Shown: positions 17,353 through 25,350 of the stretch, one piece after another | Layout: every line of letters begins with the position of its first letter | Numbering within the stretch: position 1 is the stretch's first letter | From: Gallionella sp. | GTDB lineage: Bacteria; Pseudomonadota; Gammaproteobacteria; Burkholderiales; Gallionellaceae | Reading direction: 5' to 3' | Assembly (NCBI GenBank): GCA_028688275.1 | Contig: JAQTYN010000036.1 | Span: forward strand, 1-35,139 | Length of the DNA: 35,139 nt | Position numbers and translations under genes: made by a program | Notes under the pieces: generated by a model | Seen by the model: the letters and a program-made list of their open reading frames with translations, nothing else | Databases searched by the model: none | Told to the model about the DNA's origin: nothing

Positions 17353-18786
17353 ATGAAATTTTCACAAACGCCAACACCATCACAATCCACCCACTTTACG
17401 CAAAACATCCACGCTCATCCTAAATCAGCACCTCCAACAGCAGGAATGGTGTTGGAGTTGCGAAATTTTGGAGCTGCTTTTGGTCAGAAAGTGGTGTTGG
17501 GCGAAATTTCGCTTGGCATTCCAGAACAAGGTGCTGTTGTCTTGCTTGGCCCTTCTGGAACTGGGAAGTCAACTTTGCTGCGTACGTTGGCAGGCATGAG
17601 CTCTGCCAGTCCTTCATTTCGTACTTGGGGTGAGGCGTTCTACAACGGTGAAATACTCAGTGACCATGAACGTCCTGAACTGGTTGCACAGAGCACGAAA
17701 CTAATGATGTCATCAGTGTTAGACAACGTGGTGGTTAACCTATTTGAACGTAGCCAACTTACCCGCGCTCAGCAGCGTGAATTAGCGCACCGTCTATTGA
17801 AATATGCAGGACTGGAGGAGCTATGTTCTAGAATGGACGATCTGGTGGTCAGCTTGCCACTGGCATTGCAACGTCATCTTGCCATCCTACGTCAAGTGGT
17901 CTCTCGCCCACGTTTGCTTTGTATCGACGAACCTACCACAGGATTAAACGATGAAGAAAGTCTCCGTTTATTAACCTATATTCGAGATGAGGCAACACGC
18001 CGCGCTCTATTGGTCACTTTGCACAATCAACAACATGCGCGTTTTCTGGGCGGGATGGGCGTTTTACTGGCGGGCGGGTATATACAAGAGCAGCAAGAGA
18101 TTCCAGCCCTATTTGACTCTCCAATTTCTCACGCCGCACGGGAATTTGCGCGAACGGGTTCCTGTGCTGTGGCCAGCCCTGGCACACCAATAGAGGAGTT
18201 AGATGACTCACTGCCCCCGCCTAAACCTCTCCCCAAAGCGGCTATGCATCACGCCAGTAGCGCATCAGGCCCAAGAGGTTTTTTGTGGCTAAAGCGCAAT
18301 CAACTGGCTGGCACGCCCAAACCAGGTGTGTTTTTTGAAAAGGAATATGACCTCAAAGCACTGCAACGCGTTGGGGTGACGACGCTGATTACACTACTGG
18401 AAGAGCACTTAGACGAAGAACGTCTCAAACCCTTTGGCCTCAGAAGTATTTGGGAACCCATTAAGGACATGCACGCACCTACCATTGAACAGGGTATTCG
18501 GATCTGCGAAACAATCGAACATCTGATAGCCGATCACGAAGTCATTGCAGTCCATTGTCTTGCTGGCATGGGGCGCACGGGGACAATTTTAGCTGCCTAT
18601 TTAATATGGGAAGGACAGAGTGCCTTAGACGCGCTTGAAACAGCACGCAGCATTGAGCCCCGTTGGGTGCAGTCGCAAGCGCAAGTATCGTTTTTAACAG
18701 CATTTGAGCTAGCTTTGCAAAAAATTCACGACAATAATGAGCAGGGCACCGCTATAATACAAGCGCAGTCCCCGTCTGGCACTTAA
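17353..18786 (+). CDS. ABC-type ATPase fused to a dual-specificity protein phosphatase
   Basis: The 477-residue protein has a low-complexity N-terminus (about 1-30), an ABC nucleotide-binding domain (about 32-260) and a Cys-based phosphatase domain (about 310-460). Walker A is GPSGTGKST (66-74) and Walker B is LLCIDEPTTGL; the switch His is in VTLHNQQ. The ABC signature is degenerate: the LSGGQ position reads SLPLALQRH. The phosphatase loop HCLAGMGRTG has nucleophile Cys402 and Arg408, and an upstream Asp in PIKDMHAP could be the general acid. No permease gene is nearby, so transport is unlikely and a signalling role is inferred. The start is uncertain: ATG 17353 lacks a good ribosome site, an in-frame TTG lies at 17335, and ATG 17446 starts exactly at the ABC domain. 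Confidence 0.85.
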   Translation: MKFSQTPTPSQSTHFTQNIHAHPKSAPPTAGMVLELRNFGAAFGQKVVLGEISLGIPEQGAVVLLGPSGTGKSTLLRTLAGMSSASPSFRTWGEAFYNGEILSDHERPELVAQSTKLMMSSVLDNVVVNLFERSQLTRAQQRELAHRLLKYAGLEELCSRMDDLVVSLPLALQRHLAILRQVVSRPRLLCIDEPTTGLNDEESLRLLTYIRDEATRRALLVTLHNQQHARFLGGMGVLLAGGYIQEQQEIPALFDSPISHAAREFARTGSCAVASPGTPIEELDDSLPPPKPLPKAAMHHASSASGPRGFLWLKRNQLAGTPKPGVFFEKEYDLKALQRVGVTTLITLLEEHLDEERLKPFGLRSIWEPIKDMHAPTIEQGIRICETIEHLIADHEVIAVHCLAGMGRTGTILAAYLIWEGQSALDALETARSIEPRWVQSQAQVSFLTAFELALQKIHDNNEQGTAIIQAQSPSGT

Positions 18787-18829
18787 AGCAAGACACTTTT
18801 ATCAACTATACAATATCGGGAGTTCTTAT

Positions 18830-19231
18830 ATGTCTTTAGATCAAGCATTGCAAACAGCTGCATCCAATGTTCCAGAATGTTTGGCTGCTGGCTACATCGA
18901 TTTAGCATCAGGAATGTTGTTAGGCATCAAATCAGTTGACTCCCAACCGAGTGAAGTGATTGATTTACTGGCCGCTGCTACATCCGATCTGTTCCAAGGT
19001 CCTAACGTGCGCATGATTGAAAGCATTTTCAAAAAAGCACGTGGTTTGACTGATGATGGTCATCATTATTTCCAAGAAATTATTATCAACAGCGACAACT
19101 TACTGCACGTTTTTCTGCGTGGAAAAAATGAAGAACAAGTCGCTTGCTTCGTTTGCCGTCGCTCGGTGAACTTGGGCATGGCATTAACAAAAGCACGCTC
19201 TTCAATGCCTGCTATCGAGGCTGCTCTGTAA
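18830..19231 (+). CDS. Roadblock/LC7-like small protein, first copy
   Basis: This 133-residue protein has the size and alternating helix-strand order of the Roadblock/LC7 fold (AGYIDLASGMLLGIKS as the first hairpin, FQEIIINSDNLLHVFLRG as the later strands, and a C-terminal helix). The sequence is more divergent than the second copy downstream, so the assignment is fold-level. Roadblock proteins bind small GTPases as activators, exchange factors or scaffolds, which fits the GTPase gene upstream. The ribosome site GGGAG lies eight bases before the ATG. Forty-three bases separate it from the ABC-phosphatase gene, and a hairpin follows it. Confidence 0.65.
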   Translation: MSLDQALQTAASNVPECLAAGYIDLASGMLLGIKSVDSQPSEVIDLLAAATSDLFQGPNVRMIESIFKKARGLTDDGHHYFQEIIINSDNLLHVFLRGKNEEQVACFVCRRSVNLGMALTKARSSMPAIEAAL

Positions 19232-19277
19232 TACAAATGCTGACGACGAGCTTATTGCTCGCTATCCGCTAAAACAT

Positions 19278-19307
19278 GGTCAGGCACGAGTTTACGAGTG
19301 TCTGACC
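19278..19307 (+). terminator. Hairpin after the first Roadblock gene
   Basis: GGTCAGGCAC (19278-19287) pairs with GTGTCTGACC (19298-19307), ten pairs including one G-T, with a ten-base loop. It is followed by GTTTGCTTTC. It plausibly ends transcripts of the first four genes. The T-run is interrupted, so the strength is uncertain. Confidence 0.45.
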
Positions 19308-19385
19308 GTTTGCTTTCAAGTACGCTAGCATCATCAAAAACACAGTATCTATAGCAGTTTTACAATCCCGTGTTTTTGACCATGC

Positions 19386-19416
19386 TTGGCATGACAGGTT
19401 AAATTTTGTTTATATT
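19386..19416 (+). promoter_or_regulatory. Possible promoter for the second Roadblock/globin-reductase pair
   Basis: TTGGCA (19386-19391) and TATATT (19411-19416) have a 19-base spacer, longer than ideal. A 10-bp inverted repeat, TCAAAAACAC (19334-19343) with GTGTTTTTGA (19370-19379), lies upstream and could be an operator. With the preceding hairpin, it suggests that the last two genes form their own transcription unit. Confidence 0.28.
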
Positions 19417-19440
19417 TTTCTGAAATAGGTGACTCGCAAC

Positions 19441-19857
19441 ATGAGACAAGAACCCAAATCCGTTACCGAAGTCCGTGCCTCAGCCCTTAGGTCCGTCCTG
19501 CGTGAACTTAATAACTCTTCTGGTGATATTGAAGCATCTGCTTGTATTTCAAGCGATGGCTACACCCTTGCATCAGTACTGGGTTCTGGTGTGGACGCAG
19601 ATCGTTTTGGTGCAATGTGCGCTTCACTACTCGCTTTAGCCAGTCGTGCTGCACAAGAAATTCAACGCGGCGAACTCAAATTGGTTATGGTTGAAGGCGA
19701 ACTCGGTGTGATGTTATTGGTGCATGCAGGACCTGATGCGATTTTGGCCGTTGCCGCTAAACCAGGCAAGAACTTGGGCATGATTTTCTTGGACTCCAAA
19801 AAGACCGCTGTTAAGCTGTTGCAAACCTTGGATCGTCATGAGCCATTGGTCGGCTAA
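19441..19857 (+). CDS. Roadblock/LC7 domain protein, second copy
   Basis: This 138-residue protein is a clear single-domain Roadblock/LC7 protein. A first helix VRASALRSVLRELNNSSGDI is followed by the hallmark ACISSDGYTLASVL hairpin, a long helix, and the strands LKLVMVEGELGVMLLVHAGP and AILAVAAKPGKNLGMIFLD. The related MglB acts on MglA in Myxococcus, and CvnB accompanies CvnD in Streptomyces. Here the likely partner is the GTPase at 16737-17291. I chose ATG 19441, with AGGTGA eight bases upstream, over the in-frame GTG at 19429. The gene lies 21 bases before the ferredoxin-globin fusion, so the two are probably made together. Confidence 0.88.
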   Translation: MRQEPKSVTEVRASALRSVLRELNNSSGDIEASACISSDGYTLASVLGSGVDADRFGAMCASLLALASRAAQEIQRGELKLVMVEGELGVMLLVHAGPDAILAVAAKPGKNLGMIFLDSKKTAVKLLQTLDRHEPLVG

Positions 19858-19878
19858 CACTCAACCAGAGCGCGACAG

Positions 19879-21444
19879 ATGCCTTATTTAAAGTATCAGG
19901 GTAAGGAAGTCTTTGCCCGTAAAGACGAGAATGTCCTTGATGCCATGTTGCGCAGCGGAGTAGACGTACCGTTTTCATGCCGCAGCGGTGTCTGCCACAT
20001 TTGCGTACAGCGTTGCCTTAAAGGCGAAATTCCCCCATTGGCACAATCTGGATTGCGTCCTGAATTGCGTGAACAAGGCTATTTTATGACTTGCAAATGC
20101 GTTCCGTTGACGGATATGGAAATCATTCCACCCAGCGATCTTTTTACGACCACGTTGGTACACAGTAAAGAGCTGCTAACACCCAAAATCTGTAAATTAC
20201 TCATTGAGCCGCCCCAAGATTTCACCTATCGTGCTGGGCAATACATTAACGTGCGCAATCCCAAAGGCGCAGTGCGCAGTTATTCGTTAGCCAGTTTACC
20301 AGCCACAGATTACTTTCTCGAACTCCACATTCAGTTCACAGCAAATGGCGAAATGAGTCCGTGGATATTTGATACCCTTAGTTCAGGGGATGAAATTGAA
20401 ATTCAACACGCCGAGGGCCAATGCTGTTATCAAACCAAAATACAGACGCAACCCATGCTGCTCATTGGCACGGGAACGGGTCTATCCCCGCTACTTGGCG
20501 TGATACGAGATGCTTTGCATCAACAACATCAAGGTGAAATCCATCTTTATCATGGTAGCCGTACCTTAGATCATTTGTATTTACACAACGATCTACACCA
20601 ACTTGAGCAGCAACACCCCAATTTTCATTATCACCCCTGCCTATCAGGCAGCGAACCCCCTCCCGAAGGCATGAATGCGGGAAGAGCCGATGTCATCGCC
20701 TTCGCCAAACATCAAAACTTACATGATTGGCAGGTTTATTTGGCTGGACTCGCCGAAATGGTTGAGAAAGCTCAGTTGATCGCACTAGAGCATGGTGCTG
20801 CATTATCATCCATACACACGGACGCGTTTTCTATTCCCACAGCAACGCCATCCGATAAGCCCGTACAGCCCTCCACGCGCGACTATCCTCCACCTGATCC
20901 TGTGCTTTGGAAGGCATTAGGCGAAGGGGAACTTCTGATGGCGGTGCTGCGTGATTTTTATGGCCGAGTGTTTCAGGACCCTCGTTTATCATCCTTTTTT
21001 GAAGGCGTCACCAAGCAACGCTCCATTGAAAAGCAATATCTCTTTACGCGCCAAATTTTAACGGGTGAAAAAATTTACTTTGGGGAACGCCCCCGCAATT
21101 CACATCACTGGATGGTGATTTCGGATGAGCTGTTTGATTATCGCGCAGAAATCATGGTGAGCTGTTTACGTGAGCATGGATTAGCTGAAGATATGGTGCA
21201 CCGATTCCGCGAAGTAGAAGAATTCTTTAGGGCCGCGATTGTTAAATCCACCCCTTTTGCGCGAGTGATGGGGGATGTAGAAGTGCCATTTGAGGGTTTT
21301 GGTGAAATCACATTGGATGTTGGCACTTTATGCGATGTGTGTGAACGCGAAGTTTCTATTGGCGAAAAGGTGATCTACCATCTGCGCTTAGGCAAAATAT
21401 ACTGCTCTGATTGCAGCTCACAACACCATCACGACATCTCCTAA
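19879..21444 (+). CDS. [2Fe-2S] ferredoxin-flavoreductase-truncated globin fusion with CxxC tail
   Basis: The 521-residue soluble protein has four parts. A plant-type ferredoxin (1-90) uses Cys34, Cys39, Cys42 and Cys72. An FAD/NAD(P)H reductase (about 95-310) shows RSYSLAS for flavin and GTGTGLSPLLG for pyridine nucleotide, but the usual CGP near its end is replaced by AGLAEM. A Pro-rich linker leads to a truncated-haemoglobin domain (about 345-460) with FYGRVFQDPRLSSFF and a candidate proximal His in NSHHWMVISDELF. The tail has two Cys pairs (CDVC and CSDC) that could bind zinc, and ends in HHH. Classic flavohaemoglobins have globin first and no ferredoxin, so this order is different. It may reduce O2 or NO, or sense them; that is inference. 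Confidence 0.88.
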   Translation: MPYLKYQGKEVFARKDENVLDAMLRSGVDVPFSCRSGVCHICVQRCLKGEIPPLAQSGLRPELREQGYFMTCKCVPLTDMEIIPPSDLFTTTLVHSKELLTPKICKLLIEPPQDFTYRAGQYINVRNPKGAVRSYSLASLPATDYFLELHIQFTANGEMSPWIFDTLSSGDEIEIQHAEGQCCYQTKIQTQPMLLIGTGTGLSPLLGVIRDALHQQHQGEIHLYHGSRTLDHLYLHNDLHQLEQQHPNFHYHPCLSGSEPPPEGMNAGRADVIAFAKHQNLHDWQVYLAGLAEMVEKAQLIALEHGAALSSIHTDAFSIPTATPSDKPVQPSTRDYPPPDPVLWKALGEGELLMAVLRDFYGRVFQDPRLSSFFEGVTKQRSIEKQYLFTRQILTGEKIYFGERPRNSHHWMVISDELFDYRAEIMVSCLREHGLAEDMVHRFREVEEFFRAAIVKSTPFARVMGDVEVPFEGFGEITLDVGTLCDVCEREVSIGEKVIYHLRLGKIYCSDCSSQHHHDIS

Positions 21445-21449
21445 AGCTC

Positions 21450-21473
21450 CCCTCGCCCGTTTACGGGAGAGGG
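21450..21473. terminator. GC-rich hairpin between convergent genes
   Basis: CCCTCGCCCG (21450-21459) and CGGGAGAGGG (21464-21473) form a ten-position stem with one mismatch and a TTTA loop. It sits between the convergent globin-fusion and patatin genes and could serve both. No T-run follows, and similar GC-rich hairpins occur as dispersed repeats. Confidence 0.4.
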
Positions 21474-21487
21474 CACGCGTAGGTAAA

Positions 21488-24370
21488 TTAAGACACAAAC
21501 CCCGTCCATTTATGACTACGTGGGCTTGAGGTTTTATCTATGCCCGCTAAAACCTCGCCCATCAAAAAGTAGCCCAATTTGCGATAGCTTTCAAATTGCG
21601 CTTCATCAAAGAACTGATCTGTGGTGGACTGATGTGGGAAACACGCATTCTTTGACGCATAGTTCAATATGTCTTCAGGAATATGCCCCATTAAGCTGGG
21701 TTTGATGTAGAGCAACAGCCCTATCAATTCATCAGCATTCGCGGGGTTGTGTTTAGGATAATGCACGTCACCCAGTGCCCAGCAGCATTCGCTGTAGCCT
21801 GTCTTGGGATCCAATCGCAAAGCATCTAAATCAATATCAATGCGCACGCCAAAATCGGTGTAGCACTTGCGGCTGAGGCTGGCAAAGTCTTCAAAGATAC
21901 GTTTATCATCTTCCGCCGCATCGACCACCATAATCAAGCGGCAACGACGACGTACCAGTTCATATACTCCTAAGTTTTCAAAATGCCCGCCATCGCTGAG
22001 ATATACGAAATTATCTGTGTCATTGCTCATGACAAACAATTCTTTGAATAAGTACCATGCGCCCATGGAAGGGCTGTCTCTTCTGAGCACGCGTTCATTG
22101 ATAGATTTAGGATTGGGACACCAATGTCCTAAGCGCACATTAAACACTGTCAGCATAAAAGCGGTCACGGGAGAGGTGTGGTAACCCATGTTGGGACTTG
22201 CCGCCGCACCTGACGCAGCCATCGCCGTCCCTAACTTCACCCCACCCATGTAGGTATGGCTATAGCAATAACCACCTCGTTCACGTTTTTGACATTCTTC
22301 CTCTTTGCCATATTGATATGAATATCCACAAGCAATGGGCGAAAAAGTAAACGAAGCAGCTTTGCGATCTTGCCAAGCCAACTCATTTTGCTGTGATAGG
22401 TTAATCGTGGTATTGAGCAAATGCAGCGGACGCTGCACCATGGTATGCAGTTTAATATCGTCACAAGGATCAAAACCTGTGAATGGATGGGCATCGCGTT
22501 CATGACTGGCATAACGGCTGGCACCCAAATAACAACGCGCCAAGCGGTTACGATAAAAATAATGGATGGAAAATAAATTTACATCTAATCGCCAAGCCAA
22601 CACCAAAAACCCTAGGCCTGCCGCCAATAGCATGTAAAACAACTCGATGATGGAAGCTTGATTTTTTGCTTTGATGGTTTGATTCAGCCGTTCTTGAAAT
22701 GTGGGGACACTCGCCTGCTTGGGACGCATCACCCTACTATGACCGTGTCGTAGTAGGGTAGGCGTGTATTGTGTGGCTTCCACCACCTCAGCATGTCGTT
22801 GAAACACCAAACGATGGGTCGCAACGGACATCATGGAAATCATCCCCAATACCAGTAAATAAGGCGCGGCAATCACGAATAATTCTTTCCAACCCTTATT
22901 GCCCTTTGCCCCCGTGCTTGAGCCATTCGCAAACAATAAACCTGTGACGGTTGGAACTAGCCAAGTAATCCCACCCACCGTCACATATTCAGTTTTCAAT
23001 ACATCAAACAAGGGCGGCGCATAAACCAGCAAAACATGTACGGATGCCCAACCAGCAGCCACGACCAACACCACACCGCCTAAACGCGCCCACCATTCAA
23101 ACTGGCTGATGCGGAACATGCGAGCCATCAACCCTTGATGCAACACCAAGGTCATACAAAAAATGACCAACATCAATGGCGTTCCAAACCCCGCCGCCCA
23201 CCAATCTCGTCCTGTGGCGGGCAAGTTGCCTATATAGCTTGCCAGCGTATAAACCAACGCGCCGCCCACCACACCAGAAATCATCGGTGACAGCCATACT
23301 GCTAGCCCTGCATGCCACGTGGCATGTCTCTGCTCACAGGGAGTATGTTGAAATACTCTTTTAATCATGCGGTTGAACAACGTCGCAATCCACCAAGGAA
23401 CGGTATAAAGCATGGCAATGTATAAAGTCCAATCTGCCATTGGGACTAACTTTTTGGGTAAACCCAATACATTCCATTGTGCAAAATGGGGTAAGAACGA
23501 GAGAATTTGCGATGTGTAATGGTACAAACCTAAGCTCAGCGCATAACAACTGATCACGGCAACACTAACCACATACAGTGGGATTTTGATGCGAATATCG
23601 GGTAGCGTTTTGGGTAAATCCAGTGCAGAAATGAAAATCGCCGAAGTCATGCAAAACAAACCAATCAAGGTTAAGTTCTGGGTAATGACCGCACTCATGG
23701 GATAAACGGGCTGTGTGAGCAACAGAAAAGTCCATTGCGGCAACAACAGTGCTAAAAAGAAAAACAGAAACAACAACACTTGATTTAGCACGGTATTGCG
23801 CATCCAATAAGCTATGGTTGCGACAAAATCCCCCGAAAACCCCATCTTAGGCGACAAGTAATTACTATAACGCCGCAACCACGCCACCACCACAGGCTCA
23901 TTGCCTCTTTCATGCGATGTGTGCCAATTCCGTTCTAACTGCAATACGCCTGATGCAGGATCAAACGCAGCCGCTTGAGGCCGATCCGCTTGATTTTTGA
24001 ACAACTGTTTTATGCGTGCACCCGTGGAATGGGTGTCGGGCTGAGGATCTTTTTCTTGCTTAAGCCAAGGCTTACGATGCACCAAACTAGAAAACCACGA
24101 ACCAATGTAGCCGCCGCCCGACACAGTAGAAAGATAGTCGAATGAATCGAGCAAGCGTTGTTCCGCTAGTTTTTGCAATACGCCCAAGCAAAACGTCGCG
24201 CTCCGTATACCACCGCCCGAAAATGCCAATCCCTGCAAATTCGCCTGCCATGCACGGGTCTGCGCATCTATCTCACGTGAAGTCGGCGGGACTTTTTTCT
24301 CCCGCTCAATCGCATCTAACTCGTCATGTAAAACATCCGAGAAGTTCATGGGCTTATCGTTGGGTTGCAT
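21488..24370 (-). CDS. Patatin-like phospholipase with an internal multi-pass membrane region
   Basis: The 960-residue protein is a lipid acyl hydrolase of the patatin type. Near the N-terminus are the oxyanion-hole motif SGGGIRS (51-57) and the nucleophile elbow STVSGGGYIG with Ser84. The catalytic Asp is far away, in DGGHFENLG (Asp793). Between them lie about nine or ten hydrophobic segments (roughly 190-620), so the catalytic domain is split by a membrane domain. The hydrolase is probably held on the inner-membrane cytosolic face. No substrate can be named; phospholipids are likely. ATG 24370 has AAGGAG seven bases upstream. It converges on the globin-fusion gene, with only a hairpin between. 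Confidence 0.88.
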   Translation of the reverse strand: MQPNDKPMNFSDVLHDELDAIEREKKVPPTSREIDAQTRAWQANLQGLAFSGGGIRSATFCLGVLQKLAEQRLLDSFDYLSTVSGGGYIGSWFSSLVHRKPWLKQEKDPQPDTHSTGARIKQLFKNQADRPQAAAFDPASGVLQLERNWHTSHERGNEPVVVAWLRRYSNYLSPKMGFSGDFVATIAYWMRNTVLNQVLLFLFFFLALLLPQWTFLLLTQPVYPMSAVITQNLTLIGLFCMTSAIFISALDLPKTLPDIRIKIPLYVVSVAVISCYALSLGLYHYTSQILSFLPHFAQWNVLGLPKKLVPMADWTLYIAMLYTVPWWIATLFNRMIKRVFQHTPCEQRHATWHAGLAVWLSPMISGVVGGALVYTLASYIGNLPATGRDWWAAGFGTPLMLVIFCMTLVLHQGLMARMFRISQFEWWARLGGVVLVVAAGWASVHVLLVYAPPLFDVLKTEYVTVGGITWLVPTVTGLLFANGSSTGAKGNKGWKELFVIAAPYLLVLGMISMMSVATHRLVFQRHAEVVEATQYTPTLLRHGHSRVMRPKQASVPTFQERLNQTIKAKNQASIIELFYMLLAAGLGFLVLAWRLDVNLFSIHYFYRNRLARCYLGASRYASHERDAHPFTGFDPCDDIKLHTMVQRPLHLLNTTINLSQQNELAWQDRKAASFTFSPIACGYSYQYGKEEECQKRERGGYCYSHTYMGGVKLGTAMAASGAAASPNMGYHTSPVTAFMLTVFNVRLGHWCPNPKSINERVLRRDSPSMGAWYLFKELFVMSNDTDNFVYLSDGGHFENLGVYELVRRRCRLIMVVDAAEDDKRIFEDFASLSRKCYTDFGVRIDIDLDALRLDPKTGYSECCWALGDVHYPKHNPANADELIGLLLYIKPSLMGHIPEDILNYASKNACFPHQSTTDQFFDEAQFESYRKLGYFLMGEVLAGIDKTSSPRSHKWTGFVS

Positions 24371-24440
24371 TTTGAGCTCCTTAATTCAATCAGCCATAAA
24401 ATCAAGTTTTCAAGCGACATTCAGCTGTCGGGCTGTAGGG

Positions 24441-24464
24441 GGATAAGCGTAGCGTAGCGCATCC
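24441..24464. repeat. REP-like palindromic repeat
   Basis: GGAT (24441-24444) and ATCC (24461-24464) bracket a repeated AAGCGTAGCGTAGCGC core. It resembles the dispersed GGATAAGCGCAGCGCATCC-type repeats of many gammaproteobacteria. It lies upstream of the patatin gene. Confidence 0.4.
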
Positions 24465-24489
24465 ATATTTTTTACAATCTTTCTGCTAA

Positions 24490-24598
24490 GGAAACGCTGA
24501 TTTATTCGTCATTCCGACGAAGGTCGGAATCCAGTCCATTGATATAAAAGTATTTTTGCTTCAGCAAAAATAGCAAAACCGAATAAATCAGCGTTTCC
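24490..24598. mobile_element. MITE with IS5-type target duplication
   Basis: This 109-base element has perfect 19-base terminal inverted repeats (GGAAACGCTGATTTATTCG at 24490-24508, its exact complement at 24580-24598). It is flanked by a perfect four-base direct repeat CTAA (24486-24489 and 24599-24602), as the IS5 subgroup produces. There is no transposase. Inside are two hairpins: ATTCCGAC/GTCGGAAT (24511-24530) and TATTTTTGCT/AGCAAAAATA (24551-24572). The right target copy contains the stop codon of the neighbouring HEPN gene, which therefore was not damaged. A full-length IS elsewhere in the genome must have moved it. Confidence 0.85.
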
Positions 24599-25258
24599 CT
24601 AAGACAAAGCATCAAGAGCCAGCCGTTCAACTTCGTCGATCATTGACTCGACATCTGAACGCTGAAACTCCGCAGTTTTACCGTGAGCCGCACTGTTTCT
24701 AATTGCGGCCAGTGCAGTAACTCGCTTTTGAACGAGTGCGTTGTATTGCCCCGCTTTTGCAAGGTCAGAATTCATTTTATCGAGCTTTCCATGACAGATA
24801 GAGTGATTGTCACAGAGTGTTCGCAGTGTATTTTCCAAAACAACTCCAGTTACTACCGCAGCAGCCGAGATATATCCAGACTGAAGAAGCTCTCGGGCTT
24901 GATCTAGCTCTGACTCCGCAAGCTCTGCTTGAACGAGATTGCGAACAGACACAAGATAGCCACCTTCAAAATCTTCACGCGCTGCAAGAAAGACTGCTTT
25001 GACTCGCTTAAATATTTCATAGTTATCACCGTAGGGCGTGGGTTTCTCTCCGTCTACAAATGACACATAGTGTTCTGATTCTTTTCCACACGCATTTGAA
25101 ATTAAGCTTCTTGCCTTTACACACCAGTTTAGGAACATATCAGGATCTACCTCTTGGTATTGTCCGAAGTGCTCGCTGTTTTTAAGCTGCAGTGTGCGCT
25201 CAACCTTTTCAAGTTGTAAATCAAGCTCTGCGAATCGTCTCTTCAGGACTTTAATCAT
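24599..25258 (-). CDS. DUF4145/HEPN-like protein
   Basis: The protein has about 219 residues with no signal peptide or membrane segment. The N-terminus (1-25) is a charged helix, and the C-terminal half has the helical DUF4145-type pattern with SGYISAAAVVTGVVLENTLR and AIRNSAAHG near residue 195. The RNxxxH part of that motif is the HEPN signature, whose Arg and His form the RNase active site in toxin and anti-phage proteins. It may be a nuclease or a degenerate HEPN domain. I prefer ATG 25258 over TTG 25273. The stop TAG lies in the duplicated CTAA next to the MITE. No antitoxin-like small gene is adjacent. Confidence 0.7.
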   Translation of the reverse strand: MIKVLKRRFAELDLQLEKVERTLQLKNSEHFGQYQEVDPDMFLNWCVKARSLISNACGKESEHYVSFVDGEKPTPYGDNYEIFKRVKAVFLAAREDFEGGYLVSVRNLVQAELAESELDQARELLQSGYISAAAVVTGVVLENTLRTLCDNHSICHGKLDKMNSDLAKAGQYNALVQKRVTALAAIRNSAAHGKTAEFQRSDVESMIDEVERLALDALS

Positions 25259-25278
25259 GTGCAATCGTTCCAAAAAAG

Positions 25279-25350
25279 GTACAACGCCGCGCTCTGCGGA
25301 AATTTAGGAGCGCATGCGAGTAAATTTTCCGTAGCAGCGCCTTGTTATGC
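25279..25350 (-). other. attC recombination site of an integron-type gene cassette
   Basis: Read on the minus strand the site starts with R'' GCATAAC (25350-25344) and ends with GTTGTAC (25285-25279). The arms between them (GGCGCTGCTACGGAAAATTT and AAATTTCCGCAGAGCGC) pair imperfectly with extra bases, as attC hairpins do. R'' is the exact complement of GTTATGC at the 5' end of the cassette (26151-26145), as expected if both come from one circular cassette. The HEPN gene stop codon TAA lies inside R''. No integrase gene is in the window. Confidence 0.75.
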
